DNA of 43,265 nucleotides from CAG-390 sp045543615 (GTDB taxonomy: Bacteria; Bacillota; Clostridia; Oscillospirales; CAG-272), in the NCBI GenBank assembly GCA_045543615.1, contig JAZPXL010000054.1, positions 1-43,265 of the forward strand, read 5' to 3'. Of the stretch, positions 6,203-14,029 are shown in pieces (within the stretch, counting starts at the first letter, position 1; every line of letters starts with the position of its first letter). The notes under the pieces are model-generated. The model saw only the letters and a program-made list of their open reading frames with translations, was not told the origin of the DNA and did no database searches. A program made the position numbers and the translations under genes.

Positions 6203-6931
6203 TTATTTTACGCTCGCCGCTACTTTTACAAGGTCGTCGATGGTTATTTTGCTACCACTCGACATAATCAAATATGCATATTCATTATCAGACCAGACTA
6301 TTGTTTTTATCTCTCCGCCCTGTGTAATAATCAGCTTTGCGTCATAGCCGTTGAGCTTTATCTCCTGTACCTCTGCGTCGGTGTTGTCAATATAGGTTGC
6401 GTGTTCATCCAACGTCATTTGCATGTAAAAATATTCTGTTTGACGATCCAATGTATAGACGATAGCCGCCGATGTTCTGAAATTGCACAAAACTTCCTCT
6501 TCAAAGCCCTCAAGGATATAGGACGGCTTGCGTGAGGTTTCTATTGTTGTTGGTGGAGGCGGGACGGGTTCGTCTTCGGTTGACTGCACAGGCTCAAAGT
6601 TGAGTGAAAAGCGTCCGCCCTTGTCTTCAAGCGTGGCTGAGAAAAATGTGTCCTTTTCTGTGTCGGTCGCCGCCATTACGCCTAAAATGCCAAGTGCCAA
6701 CAGGGCTATCAGTGCGGCTGCTATGCGGAAAAACAGCTTTGCGCTGATACGGGTGGTTGTTGGCGGTTCTTCTGTTTGTGTGATTTGTTTTAGTATTCTT
6801 TTCTTCGCCCTGCGGCTCAGCTTCACGCCCTTTGTAGCCACGGAGTCGAGAGCTGATGCGTCTTTTTCTGCGCATTCTGCGGCGGCTTGCATTATCAAGG
6901 CGTCAAGCTTGTCATTGTCCCTTGTATCCAT
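6203..6931 (-). CDS. Membrane-anchored anti-sigma-like protein (DUF4367-like)
   Basis: A 242-residue protein. Residues 1-60 are charged and cytoplasmic, with VKLSRRAKKRILKQI near 35-50. One transmembrane helix, LFFRIAAALIALLALGILGVM, spans roughly 66-86. A Pro/Thr linker (EPVPPPPTTIETS) follows, then an extracellular domain of about 110 residues ending YDAKLIITQGGEIKTIVWSDNEYAYLIMSSG, the strand pattern of DUF4367 domains in clostridial regulators. Its start lies 20 bases inside the end of the ECF sigma gene, so the two are translationally coupled. Inference: it binds and inactivates that sigma factor at the membrane and releases it on an outside signal. No classical zinc-binding HxxxCxxC motif is present. 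Confidence 0.75.
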   Translation of the reverse strand: MDTRDNDKLDALIMQAAAECAEKDASALDSVATKGVKLSRRAKKRILKQITQTEEPPTTTRISAKLFFRIAAALIALLALGILGVMAATDTEKDTFFSATLEDKGGRFSLNFEPVQSTEDEPVPPPPTTIETSRKPSYILEGFEEEVLCNFRTSAAIVYTLDRQTEYFYMQMTLDEHATYIDNTDAEVQEIKLNGYDAKLIITQGGEIKTIVWSDNEYAYLIMSSGSKITIDDLVKVAASVK

Positions 6932-7511
6932 TTAACGCATCTCCTCCCATTTTGATTATCATTTCTCTTGCTCTTGAAAATCTTTTTCTCGCAAGCTGTG
7001 GCGTAATGTTCAACAACTCTGCAATTTCCTCAAAGCCAAGACCGTTTGCTCTGAGCATAAGCACGCTTCTGTATTTTTCGTCCAGACGGTCTACAAGCTC
7101 CTTGACGATATTATATGCGTCCTTGGTAGCTATAATTCTGTCCAGGTCCTCGTCCTTGTCCGCAAGCTCTATCGGATCATCGCCGTCCTCTTGCAGTACC
7201 GACAGCTGAATTTCGTGTTGGCTGCGTCTTTTATTTTCGTTGTATTTATTGATTGCGATATTTCTGCAGGTTATGACAAGCAACAGCTTCAATATATTTC
7301 TGTTTTGGGCATCCTTGAAATAATCCACCCTATCCACCACCTTACAGAACACTTCCTGCAAGCATTCCTCGGCAGAGTTTTTGTCTTGTGTTATTTCAAA
7401 TGCCAATTCAAATAGTTTTTCGGCATACATATCGAAGATGTTTCTGACAAATGATCTGTCAAATTCGTCTTCGATTGCCATAAATACAGGTAGCACGACA
7501 TACACCCCCAT
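6912..7511 (-). CDS. ECF-type RNA polymerase sigma factor
   Basis: About 199 residues from the ATG at 7511. Region 2 is recognisable in FDMYAEKLFELAFEITQDKN followed by SAEECLQEVFCKVV, and region 4 in YRSVLMLRANGLGFEEIAEL followed by LNITPQLARKRFSRAREMI. The open frame extends upstream to 7733, but a perfect consensus promoter at 7519-7547 lies inside that extension. The transcript must therefore begin near 7512, so the long form is not real. That leaves a leaderless ATG at 7511, a GTG at 7496 preceded by GGGGGTG at good spacing, or the ATG at 7481. The core promoter is sigma-70-like, so autoregulation by an ECF-type promoter is not apparent. Overlap with the membrane anti-sigma gene indicates a sigma/anti-sigma pair. 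Confidence 0.85.
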   Translation of the reverse strand: MGVYVVLPVFMAIEDEFDRSFVRNIFDMYAEKLFELAFEITQDKNSAEECLQEVFCKVVDRVDYFKDAQNRNILKLLLVITCRNIAINKYNENKRRSQHEIQLSVLQEDGDDPIELADKDEDLDRIIATKDAYNIVKELVDRLDEKYRSVLMLRANGLGFEEIAELLNITPQLARKRFSRAREMIIKMGGDALNGYKGQ

Positions 7512-7518
7512 TTTTTTC

Positions 7519-7547
7519 ATTATAGCACTAAGATTTTGGTTTGTCAA
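7519..7547 (-). promoter_or_regulatory. Consensus promoter of the ECF sigma gene
   Basis: Minus strand TTGACA (7542-7547), exactly 17 bases, TATAAT (7519-7524). The predicted start of transcription is at or next to the ATG at 7511, implying a leaderless message or a start further in. Confidence 0.85.
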
Positions 7548-7566
7548 GCCCTGCAAAGTGGGGCTT
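7546..7566. promoter_or_regulatory. Inverted repeat between two divergent promoters
   Basis: AAGCCC (7546-7551) and GGGCTT (7561-7566) with a 9-base gap overlap the -35 of the sigma promoter and sit 24 bases from the -35 of the divergent promoter. Candidate operator; could also be chance. Confidence 0.35.
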
Positions 7567-7589
7567 ATGCCGGCTTTTTTGTATTTTAT

Positions 7590-7618
7590 TTGACAGCGAG
7601 AGAAATATGTGGTATAAT
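7590..7618 (+). promoter_or_regulatory. Consensus promoter for the propeller-like gene and downstream genes
   Basis: TTGACA (7590-7595), 17 bases, TATAAT (7613-7618); ATG at 7657. It is divergent from the sigma-factor promoter 43 bp away. Confidence 0.85.
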
Positions 7619-7656
7619 CCAAATAGAAAACACGCACGAAAGGATGGACTATCCAA

Positions 7657-8778
7657 ATGACGAATACAGAAAAGACAGAAAGCAGATTTGATTCTCTTTT
7701 GCCCTCGCTACCTCCAAGCCTGCCACGCACCATATATGGTGGAGAATGGTCGGGAGGTCACGTTCAGGGAATTTGTATTGACACAGAGCGCAGGTATATT
7801 TATTTTTCCTTTACAACTGTTCTTGTGAAGACCGATCTTGAGGGCAAGCTCATCGGTACTGTTGAGGGGCTTACGGGACATCTTGGATGTATTGCATTTA
7901 ACGGTGGGGACGGTTGTGTATGGGGATCTATTGAGTACAAGCACGACGCCATCGGACGTGGCATTATGCAGAACACGGGTACCGTGATTGCCGATGAGGA
8001 TGCGTTTTATGTTGCGATTTTTGATGTTGAGAAGATTGACCGTGTCGGAATGGATGCCGAGGCTGACGGAGTGATGACGGCAGTTTATCTGCCCGATGTG
8101 GTTGATGATTTCAATGCCGAGGGCAAGGATGGGCGAGCGCATCGCTATGCTTGTTCGGGCATTGACGGCACTACCTTTGCGCCACGAATGGGTGCGAGTG
8201 CCGTGTCGCCGTATATGCTTTATGTTGCCTATGGAGTATACGGTGAGACTGACAGGGATGACAACGACAATCAGGTTATACTTGAATATGATTGGCGAAA
8301 GCTGCGCAAGCTTGCGCTTCCGCTTTGCCAATCCTCGCCTCATCATTCGGGTGCGAGATATGAGAACAGGTATTTTGTTTACACGGGCAACACCAATTGG
8401 GGTGTGCAGAATCTTGAATACGATCCGTTCCTTGATTGTCTGCTTATGTCGGTTTACCGTGGCAAGAAGGCAGGCTTGCGCAATCCGCCTATGTTTATAG
8501 TTGATCGTACGGTTGCGCCAAAGAGGTGCAAGCTTGTTGGTCTTGACGGCGAGGAGGGCGAGGTATTGACGCTTGCGCCCCTCGGAGTTGTTGACGAGGC
8601 AACGGGAGCTTATGGCTGTGATTTCCCCAAGGGGCAGACGGGATTGTTCTCGCTTGGTGGTGGATACTACTATGTTTCATACGAGGGACGGACGGCTGAA
8701 CCCCAGAGGCTTCACACTTCAACCGTCAGACTTTGCAGGTACACAGGGGAGAGCCCTCAATTGTTTGAGATCGTCTGA
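7657..8778 (+). CDS. Predicted beta-propeller-like protein of unknown function
   Basis: A 373-residue protein without a signal peptide or membrane segment. Sequence such as GGHVQGICIDTERRYIYFSF near residue 33, then VLVKTDLEGKLIGTVEGL and GHLGCIAFNGGDGCVWGSI, repeats a strand-turn-strand pattern typical of propeller blades. Later pieces, FVYTGNTNWGVQNLEYDPF and GLFSLGGGYYYVSYEG, fit the same pattern. I cannot name a family or catalytic residues. The start is set by the promoter at 7590-7618 and an AAAGGATGG site about 10 bases before the ATG. It is 36 bp upstream of cca, with no terminator between them, so it may head that gene cluster. Cellular role is unknown. Confidence 0.7.
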   Translation: MTNTEKTESRFDSLLPSLPPSLPRTIYGGEWSGGHVQGICIDTERRYIYFSFTTVLVKTDLEGKLIGTVEGLTGHLGCIAFNGGDGCVWGSIEYKHDAIGRGIMQNTGTVIADEDAFYVAIFDVEKIDRVGMDAEADGVMTAVYLPDVVDDFNAEGKDGRAHRYACSGIDGTTFAPRMGASAVSPYMLYVAYGVYGETDRDDNDNQVILEYDWRKLRKLALPLCQSSPHHSGARYENRYFVYTGNTNWGVQNLEYDPFLDCLLMSVYRGKKAGLRNPPMFIVDRTVAPKRCKLVGLDGEEGEVLTLAPLGVVDEATGAYGCDFPKGQTGLFSLGGGYYYVSYEGRTAEPQRLHTSTVRLCRYTGESPQLFEIV

Positions 8779-8814
8779 TCGAAAACACAAAAAAAGAGAG
8801 AGGAGGGAGAGAAG

Positions 8815-10092
8815 ATGAGCTTTTCGATGGAGTTGCCGACGAGGGTTTTGTGGGCGATTGAGCGTTTACAGAGTGCAGGACACGCCGCATTTGTTGTTGG
8901 TGGAGCTGTCAGGGACACTGCTATGGGCCGTGTGGCGCACGATTTCGACATAACCACGAGTGCAACGCCCGTGCAGACGAAGTCTGTGTTTGCAGGCGAG
9001 AGAGTTGTGACGAATGGCGAGAAGCACGGCACTGTGGGAGTAGTCAAGGATGGAGACTTGCTTGAGATCACCACCTTTCGTTTTGACGGCGAGTACAGCG
9101 ACGGACGGCATCCCGACAGCGTAGTTTTCGCTCCGTCCATTGAAGATGACCTCTCGAGGCGTGACTTTACCGTAAATGCTATGGCTTATTCTGAAAAAAC
9201 GGGTCTTGTCGATCCGTTTGGTGGGATAGAAGACATAGAGAGGGGAGTCATTCGTGCAGTTGGCGACCCTGAGCGCAGATTTAGCGAGGACGCTTTGCGC
9301 ATACTCAGGGGATTTCGCTTTGCCGCCCGACTCGGCTTTGACATTGACGGCGCAACTTTGCGTGGAATGGAGAGACGGAAAGAGGGGCTTGGATCGATCA
9401 GCGCAGAGAGGATATACAGCGAGCTTTACTCCCTGCTTGCGACAGAGAAGCCGTCGGGAACACTTGCGCTGATGCACAGCACAGGCGTGCTTGACATAGT
9501 GCTCCGTGGCGTGAGCGTGGACTTTCTTGCAGAGGACGGCTTTGCATCAATTGACAAAATTCGGGCGGATGCACAATGCCCATCGTCCGACACGGCGTTT
9601 TTGAGAATTGCGACGCTTGTAAGCTTGAGTGATCGTGAGCTTTCAGATATTTTTGGTGGCGTTGCGTTTTCGTCCTCACGATGTAGGATGGTAAAATGTA
9701 TAAGAGAGGGTGCTCTTCCGCCGTCGGCGAGTGAGACAGACGTGAGACGGTTTGCTTCGGGCGAGGGTGTGCGCACCACGGACGAGGCGCACGCTATGCT
9801 TTTGGTTGCGTCGGCACTTGGCAAGACGCTTCGCTCGGGCGAGAGTGCGGGGAGTGCGCTTGAAACCCTACAGAGAGTTCTGGCAAGAGGGGATGCACTT
9901 TCCGTATCGACTCTTGCGATAGGTGGCAGGGAGCTTGCCCAGGCATCACTTGCCACGGGGCGAGAGATTGGCAAGCTTTTGCAAGCTCTTTTGGATGCCG
10001 TACTTGAGCATCCCGAGCTGAACGAGCGAGAGACGCTTTTAAGACTTGCGACAGATATTGCAGAAAAAAGAAAACAAGAGGAGCTTTTATGA
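8815..10092 (+). CDS. cca: CCA-adding tRNA nucleotidyltransferase
   Basis: A 425-residue class II nucleotidyltransferase that builds or repairs the 3' CCA of tRNAs (or is a related poly(A)-polymerase-type enzyme). The N-terminal catalytic domain shows FVVGGAVRDTAMGR near residues 24-37, the DFDITTSATP metal motif, GTVGVVKDG and LSRRDFTVNAMAY. RFSEDALRILRGFRFAARLG is the nucleotide-selecting B/C/D region. GGIEDIERGVIRAVGDPERR lies between these. The remaining 220 residues are the usual helical body and tail. GGAGGGAGAGAAG precedes the ATG. Its stop overlaps the next start in ATGA. As the tRNA in this window already encodes CCA, repair may be its role here, but that is inference. Confidence 0.93.
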   Translation: MSFSMELPTRVLWAIERLQSAGHAAFVVGGAVRDTAMGRVAHDFDITTSATPVQTKSVFAGERVVTNGEKHGTVGVVKDGDLLEITTFRFDGEYSDGRHPDSVVFAPSIEDDLSRRDFTVNAMAYSEKTGLVDPFGGIEDIERGVIRAVGDPERRFSEDALRILRGFRFAARLGFDIDGATLRGMERRKEGLGSISAERIYSELYSLLATEKPSGTLALMHSTGVLDIVLRGVSVDFLAEDGFASIDKIRADAQCPSSDTAFLRIATLVSLSDRELSDIFGGVAFSSSRCRMVKCIREGALPPSASETDVRRFASGEGVRTTDEAHAMLLVASALGKTLRSGESAGSALETLQRVLARGDALSVSTLAIGGRELAQASLATGREIGKLLQALLDAVLEHPELNERETLLRLATDIAEKRKQEELL

Positions 10093-11144
10093 TGGAAAAC
10101 GAAATGAAGCTTACCCAGGGCAGACTTCCTGTTGGCGAGAGGGAGGTTGCGTACCGCAGCTATGAGCCTGTGGGCGAGGTGAGGGCAGTTGTGCAGGTGT
10201 CGCACGGAATGTGCGAATATATCGGCAGATATGAGGAATATGCAAGGCATCTTTGCTCCCGGGGCATTGTTCTTGCGGGAAACGACCATCCCGGACACGG
10301 CGACACGCCGAAGCGTGAGGACGGCGAGATACTTGGCTATTTTGCCGACGGGCACGATGGAATTGACATAACGCTTGCGTCACTTTATAAGATGAGCGAG
10401 TTTTTGCTTGAGAGATACGAGGGCAAGCCACTTGTTCTGCTCGGTCACAGTATGGGCTCGTTTTTGGCAAGGCTGTATTTGACGGAGCATTCGGAATACC
10501 TTGATGGAGCTATAATTATGGGAACGGGTGGGCCTGATGCGCCCACGGGAGCAGGGATTGCGCTTGCAAATCTCATTATGCTTTTCTGTGGTAGCAAGCA
10601 TCGCTCACGCCTGCTTTGTAATATTCAACAGTCGGGCTATCTTGCAAGGTGCGAGAAGAGCGAGGGCAAAAACGCTTGGTTGACACGGGACAAGGAGATC
10701 GTCAGACGATATGGTGAGGACGAATATTGCAATTATGTTTTCACATCTTCGGGCTATCGTGATCTCTTTACAATGCTCGGTCAGGTCAGCACGCCCGAAT
10801 GGGCTAAGAGAGTGCCGACCGATCTGCCGATTTTGCTTATAAGTGGAGAGGATGACCCTGTCGGCTCGTTTGGCAAGGGTGTTGCAAAGGTTGCTGCGAT
10901 GCTTACGTCGGCAGGAGCAAGCAGGCTTACGTCGGTGCTTATTCCCGGCGCACGCCACGAGGTGCTTAATGAAATCGACAGAGAGAACACCTACGCACTA
11001 ATTGACGAGTGGCTCTTTGGAGTTATCGAGAATGAAGACGAGGACGAGAGCGAGGAGGCTTTGAGCGAGAGCGAGGGCGTACCCGATTTTTCAAGCTTTG
11101 CAGGTGACTTTGGCAAGGCAGAGAGCGAGACGGACGGAGAGTAA
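10089..11144 (+). CDS. Alpha/beta hydrolase, monoacylglycerol lipase/lysophospholipase-like
   Basis: A 351-residue serine hydrolase. The oxyanion region VVQVSHGMCEYIGRY (35-49) and GNDHPGHG (64-71) precede the nucleophile elbow LLGHSMGSFLARLYL, with Ser121. The acid is likely the Asp of ISGEDDPVG and the base the His of GARHEVLNE, giving a complete triad. This order matches Hydrolase_4/monoglyceride lipase proteins. The last 45 residues form an acidic Glu/Asp/Ser tail (ENEDEDESEEALSESEG) that is not part of the fold. It begins in the ATGA overlap with cca and its stop shares one base with the next ATG, so translation is coupled. The substrate cannot be read from sequence. Confidence 0.88.
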   Translation: MMENEMKLTQGRLPVGEREVAYRSYEPVGEVRAVVQVSHGMCEYIGRYEEYARHLCSRGIVLAGNDHPGHGDTPKREDGEILGYFADGHDGIDITLASLYKMSEFLLERYEGKPLVLLGHSMGSFLARLYLTEHSEYLDGAIIMGTGGPDAPTGAGIALANLIMLFCGSKHRSRLLCNIQQSGYLARCEKSEGKNAWLTRDKEIVRRYGEDEYCNYVFTSSGYRDLFTMLGQVSTPEWAKRVPTDLPILLISGEDDPVGSFGKGVAKVAAMLTSAGASRLTSVLIPGARHEVLNEIDRENTYALIDEWLFGVIENEDEDESEEALSESEGVPDFSSFAGDFGKAESETDGE

Positions 11145-11542
11145 TGGCGGCATATTACGAAATAAAGCGAACATTTGAGGGATATTATTATTTTGAGCTG
11201 CGCACAGCGACTGCGAGGTATCTGCTCAAAGGTGGCGAGAGGACAACGCTTGCGCTTTGCAAGAGGGGCATCGGCTCTATGCGTGTTATATGTGACAGCG
11301 AAGTTGAGGACGAGGGCGGCTTGCTCGGCGAGCCGACCGAGCATCTTGGATTTCCGAAATTTGTTATAAGCAAGCGTGGGCGAGGTGTTTACATCGTCTC
11401 ATTGTGGGCGAAGAACGGAAAAAAGCTTGCAGAAAGTCCCGACTGTCCTACCGTGGAATCTGCACGAAATCTGCTCCTTACGGTTAAGAGGAGCGCAAGG
11501 CACGCTCCCGTGAGGGACGAAATAGGTGGAATACCACAATAG
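11144..11542 (+). CDS. DUF1508/YegP-like small protein
   Basis: A 132-residue protein. Two segments resemble the short DUF1508 repeat: YYEIKRTFEGYYYFELRTAT near the start, with KRGIGSMRVI further on, and PKFVISKRGRGVYIVSLWAK followed by NGKKLAESPDCPTVESARNL. The second copy is the better match, to the pattern F-x-I-x-K-...-NG-x-x-x-AxS. The function of the family is unknown. Start: TAATG overlap with the hydrolase gene, with GGAG just upstream. It is the last gene of the cca cluster; the next gene has its own promoter. The family match is by eye and moderate. Confidence 0.72.
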   Translation: MAAYYEIKRTFEGYYYFELRTATARYLLKGGERTTLALCKRGIGSMRVICDSEVEDEGGLLGEPTEHLGFPKFVISKRGRGVYIVSLWAKNGKKLAESPDCPTVESARNLLLTVKRSARHAPVRDEIGGIPQ

Positions 11543-11649
11543 CTCAGGGCGGGACGGCTTGCTTTTTGCAGGATGCGTGAATGTAAACTTGCACAAAAAC
11601 GGCGTTTGATTTTCTACATTTTGCATTCCCAAAAACGCTCGCCACCGTA

Positions 11650-11679
11650 TTGACTTGCCTGCCTGTTGTATTGTATAAT
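11650..11679 (+). promoter_or_regulatory. Promoter of the alcohol dehydrogenase gene
   Basis: TTGACT (11650-11655), 18 bases, TATAAT (11674-11679). The leader of about 70 nt contains a small AAGGAA...TTCCTT hairpin (11691-11708) and ends in GGAGGAAAG before the ATG at 11756. Nothing else is seen in 11543-11755. Confidence 0.72.
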
Positions 11680-11755
11680 GATATATATATAAGGAAGCTT
11701 TTTTCCTTGTTTATGCAAAATTAAAATAAAAATTATTATAATCGGAGGAAAGAAA

Positions 11756-12868
11756 ATGGCAGAGTATGTTATTCCTAAGACGGCAAAGATCTCGGTTCTC
11801 ACCGAGGTAAGAAAGATGGAGCTTTTGGAGCTTCCCATTCCTGAGATCAACGATGATGAAATTCTCGTTAAGGTTGAGGGATGTGGTATTTGTGGAACTG
11901 ACGTTCACGAATACAAGGGTGACCCCTTTGGATATTGCCCCGTTCAGCTCGGACACGAGGGAACAGGAACGATCGTTAAGCTCGGTAAGAACGTAAAGAC
12001 CGACTACACAGGCAAGCCTCTTGCAGTTGGCGACAAGATTGTAACAGGTCTCAAGCCCTGTGGTGTTTGCGACACCTGTAAGTTCCACCCTGAGATAGTA
12101 CATCTCTGCGAGGCAGGCGAGATCTTCGGACTTATGCCCGGTGAGGCGAACTATTTCAACGGTTGGTTTGGCGAGTATATGAAGGTCAATGCAGGTGGCG
12201 TTGTATTCAACGTTTCCGATATGGACAGAGATCTCAGAATTCTCATCGAGCCTGCGGCAGTTATCGTTCACGCAGTTGAGCAGGCAAAGAAGATTTTTGA
12301 CTTCAAGTTTGATTCATACGTTCTTGTTCAGGGTTGTGGACCTATCGGTCTTCTTCTTCTGACAATGGTTCGTTGCCTTGGTGTACGCAACATTATCGCT
12401 TGCGATATGGACGAAAAGAGACTTGAGATGGCAAAGAAGCTTGGCGCAGCTTACACTGTAAACGGTGGTGACGCTGACGCAACCGAGCAGGTAAAGGCGA
12501 TCACAGGTGGACTTGGAGCAGAGATGCTCTTCCAGTGCACAGGCTCACCCAAGGCTGCAAGCAAGGCTTGGAGCTATGTACGCCGTGGTGGCGCATATTG
12601 CGAGCTTGGCTTCTTCGTAAACAACGGCGACACAACATACAATCCTCACCTTGACCTTTGCAACAAGGAAGTCAGAGTTATAGGCTCTTGGACATATCAG
12701 GCGCAGGACTGGATCCAGTCGTTCTCGTTCCTCAAGGAAGCACAGATGAGAGGTCTCCCCGTAACCGAGCTTCTCACACACAAGTATCCTCTCTCGCAGA
12801 TGAACGAGGCTATGGAGATGAACATCTCAATGCAGGGCCTCAAGATCGCATTCGTAAACGAGGACTAA
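11756..12868 (+). CDS. Zinc-dependent medium-chain alcohol/polyol dehydrogenase
   Basis: A 370-residue MDR-family dehydrogenase. Catalytic zinc ligands are seen in GCGICGTDVHEYKGD (Cys near residue 45) and LGHEGTG (His-Glu). The structural-zinc cysteine set is CGVCDTC plus a later Cys in VHLCEAG. The Rossmann motif is VQGCGPIGLLLLTM, followed by the acidic residue in IIACDMDEKRLEMAKKLGA, which indicates NAD rather than NADP preference. The layout resembles threonine, sorbitol or butanediol dehydrogenases; the exact substrate is unresolved. It has its own promoter and a strong terminator, so it is monocistronic. GGAGGAAAGAAA sits before the ATG. Codon choice is cleaner than its neighbours, suggesting good expression. 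Confidence 0.88.
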   Translation: MAEYVIPKTAKISVLTEVRKMELLELPIPEINDDEILVKVEGCGICGTDVHEYKGDPFGYCPVQLGHEGTGTIVKLGKNVKTDYTGKPLAVGDKIVTGLKPCGVCDTCKFHPEIVHLCEAGEIFGLMPGEANYFNGWFGEYMKVNAGGVVFNVSDMDRDLRILIEPAAVIVHAVEQAKKIFDFKFDSYVLVQGCGPIGLLLLTMVRCLGVRNIIACDMDEKRLEMAKKLGAAYTVNGGDADATEQVKAITGGLGAEMLFQCTGSPKAASKAWSYVRRGGAYCELGFFVNNGDTTYNPHLDLCNKEVRVIGSWTYQAQDWIQSFSFLKEAQMRGLPVTELLTHKYPLSQMNEAMEMNISMQGLKIAFVNED

Positions 12869-12875
12869 GTAAAAC

Positions 12876-12910
12876 CAAAAGCCAAACGCCCACGGGCGTT
12901 TGGCTTTTTT
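12876..12910 (+). terminator. Intrinsic terminator of the dehydrogenase gene
   Basis: AAAAGCCAAACGCCC, loop ACG, GGCGTTTGGCTTTTTT: a 15-bp stem merging into a T-run immediately after the stop. Confidence 0.93.
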
Positions 12911-12942
12911 CTGTTCGCCGTACAACAAAAGCTAAAAACTCC

Positions 12943-12971
12943 TTGTTTTCCATCCCCATTTGTGATAAAAT
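12943..12971 (+). promoter_or_regulatory. Candidate promoter for the 144-residue protein
   Basis: TTGTTT (12943-12948), 17 bases, TAAAAT (12966-12971), 32 bases before the ATG at 13003. The -10 is good, the -35 weak. Confidence 0.4.
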
Positions 12972-13002
12972 AATAAAAAGCGTGTTTGGAGGTGGTGAGC
13001 GA

Positions 13003-13437
13003 ATGGACTTTTTTGTGCTTGACGAGCATATAATAAATGATGGATTTGACCCCGAGGCGATCTCCCGTGCGGCGGCAGTAAGGTTCGTGCCGACGTTTTC
13101 GACGCTATCTGCGTGCCGTGGGCTTTACAGAGAGGCACTTTTGTCGGCTGTGCGAGCAGGCGTCGCTGTGTGGGCGTTTGTCTATGTAGATAGCGGCTCA
13201 TTTCTTGACGGAGATGAGTGCGACTCTCTCTGCGAGCTGCTCTCGTTTGCCGACGGTATTATTACCGACAGACAAAACGCGCTCTCTATCATCTCGCCAT
13301 CGGGCGACATTATGTGCGAGGAGTGCGACGAGCAGGAAATACTCAAAAGGCTATATGGAAAATTCGGGCTTACATTCGCTCTCCTTAGTGACGCATCCAT
13401 AGGCTTTGACGGCGAGAGCTTTTCATTTATTGAATAA
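13003..13437 (+). CDS. Unknown 144-residue protein, possible phosphodiesterase-domain remnant
   Basis: Begins MDFFVLDEHIINDGFDPEAI, with GGAGGTGGTGAGCG just before the ATG. The open frame reaches further upstream, through the terminator of the previous gene, so that extension is rejected. The centre reads LLSAVRAGVAVWAFVYVDSG, and later FADGIITDRQNALSII. These two pieces resemble the C-terminal strands of glycerophosphodiester phosphodiesterases (typically a V-x-V-W-T segment, then V-D-G-I-I-T-D-x-P). The catalytic N-terminal half with its HRG motif is absent. It may be a decayed or repurposed fragment, or an unrelated small protein. It is followed after 23 bp by the flavin-reductase-like gene and is probably cotranscribed with it. 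No function assigned. Confidence 0.6.
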   Translation: MDFFVLDEHIINDGFDPEAISRAAAVRFVPTFSTLSACRGLYREALLSAVRAGVAVWAFVYVDSGSFLDGDECDSLCELLSFADGIITDRQNALSIISPSGDIMCEECDEQEILKRLYGKFGLTFALLSDASIGFDGESFSFIE

Positions 13438-13460
13438 CAAACAAAAATTTGGAGGACGAT

Positions 13461-13976
13461 ATGGGATTTATCGAGATGAAACCAAAGGAGCTTGAGGCTT
13501 CCAATGTATTTAAGATGATAGGCAAGGAGTGGTTTTTGATCTGCGCCGAGAGTGGTGGCGTGAGGAACGCAATGACAGCAAGCTGGGGATTTCTCGGTGA
13601 GATCTGGAACACACCCTGCGCACTCTGCGTAGTAAGGCCGCAACGCTTTACCCACACGCTGACCGAGGCGAGCGACAGAGCATCCCTCTGCTTCTTTGGC
13701 GACGGATATCGCACAGAGCTTTCCCTCTTCGGTACAAAGAGTGGTCGGGACACCGACAAGGCGGCAGAATGCAATTTCCATTATGAAGAATGCGACGGCG
13801 TGCCGTATTTCAGGGAGGCAAAAATCGCACTCATCTGCACAAAGCTCTATGCCGACGAGTTCAGGGAGGACGGATTTGTTGCAAAGGACGTGCTTGAGAG
13901 ATGCTATCCCGAAAGAGATCTCCACACAGTTTATATCTATCGCATAGACCACTGCCTTGTCAAGAGCGAGGACTGA
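13461..13976 (+). CDS. Flavin reductase-like (FMN-binding split-barrel) protein
   Basis: A 171-residue protein of the flavin reductase-like FMN-binding family. The segment RNAMTASWGFLGEIWNTPCA (about residues 34-53), continuing LCVVRPQRFTHTLTEASDRA and SLCFFG, is the diagnostic core: the backbone binding FMN and the V-RPQR-T motif. It probably reduces or binds flavin in an unknown electron-transfer reaction. Start: ATG at 13461, with GGAGG five bases upstream at 13451-13455. A slightly longer frame from a TTG at 13449 is less likely because that TTG overlaps the GGAGG site. Ends in a bidirectional terminator shared with purL. Confidence 0.87.
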   Translation: MGFIEMKPKELEASNVFKMIGKEWFLICAESGGVRNAMTASWGFLGEIWNTPCALCVVRPQRFTHTLTEASDRASLCFFGDGYRTELSLFGTKSGRDTDKAAECNFHYEECDGVPYFREAKIALICTKLYADEFREDGFVAKDVLERCYPERDLHTVYIYRIDHCLVKSED

Positions 13977-13987
13977 AAAAAGCAAAA

Positions 13988-14016
13988 GAAAACCGCACCC
14001 CGAGGGTGCGGTTTTC
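13988..14016. terminator. Bidirectional terminator between the flavin gene and purL
   Basis: AAAACCGCACCC-CGA-GGGTGCGGTTTT followed by CTTGTTTTTT on the plus strand and CTTTTGCTTTTTT on the minus strand. It closes both convergent transcription units, including the long purine operon. Confidence 0.9.
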
Positions 14017-14029
14017 TTGTTTTTTACTT

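Noticed and set aside
7512..7733. N-terminal extension of the ECF sigma factor
   Set aside because: It contains the gene's own consensus promoter and overlaps the divergent gene and its promoter.
12658..13002. N-terminal extension of the 144-residue protein
   Set aside because: It runs through the end of the dehydrogenase gene and its terminator; the ATG at 13003 has a strong ribosome site.
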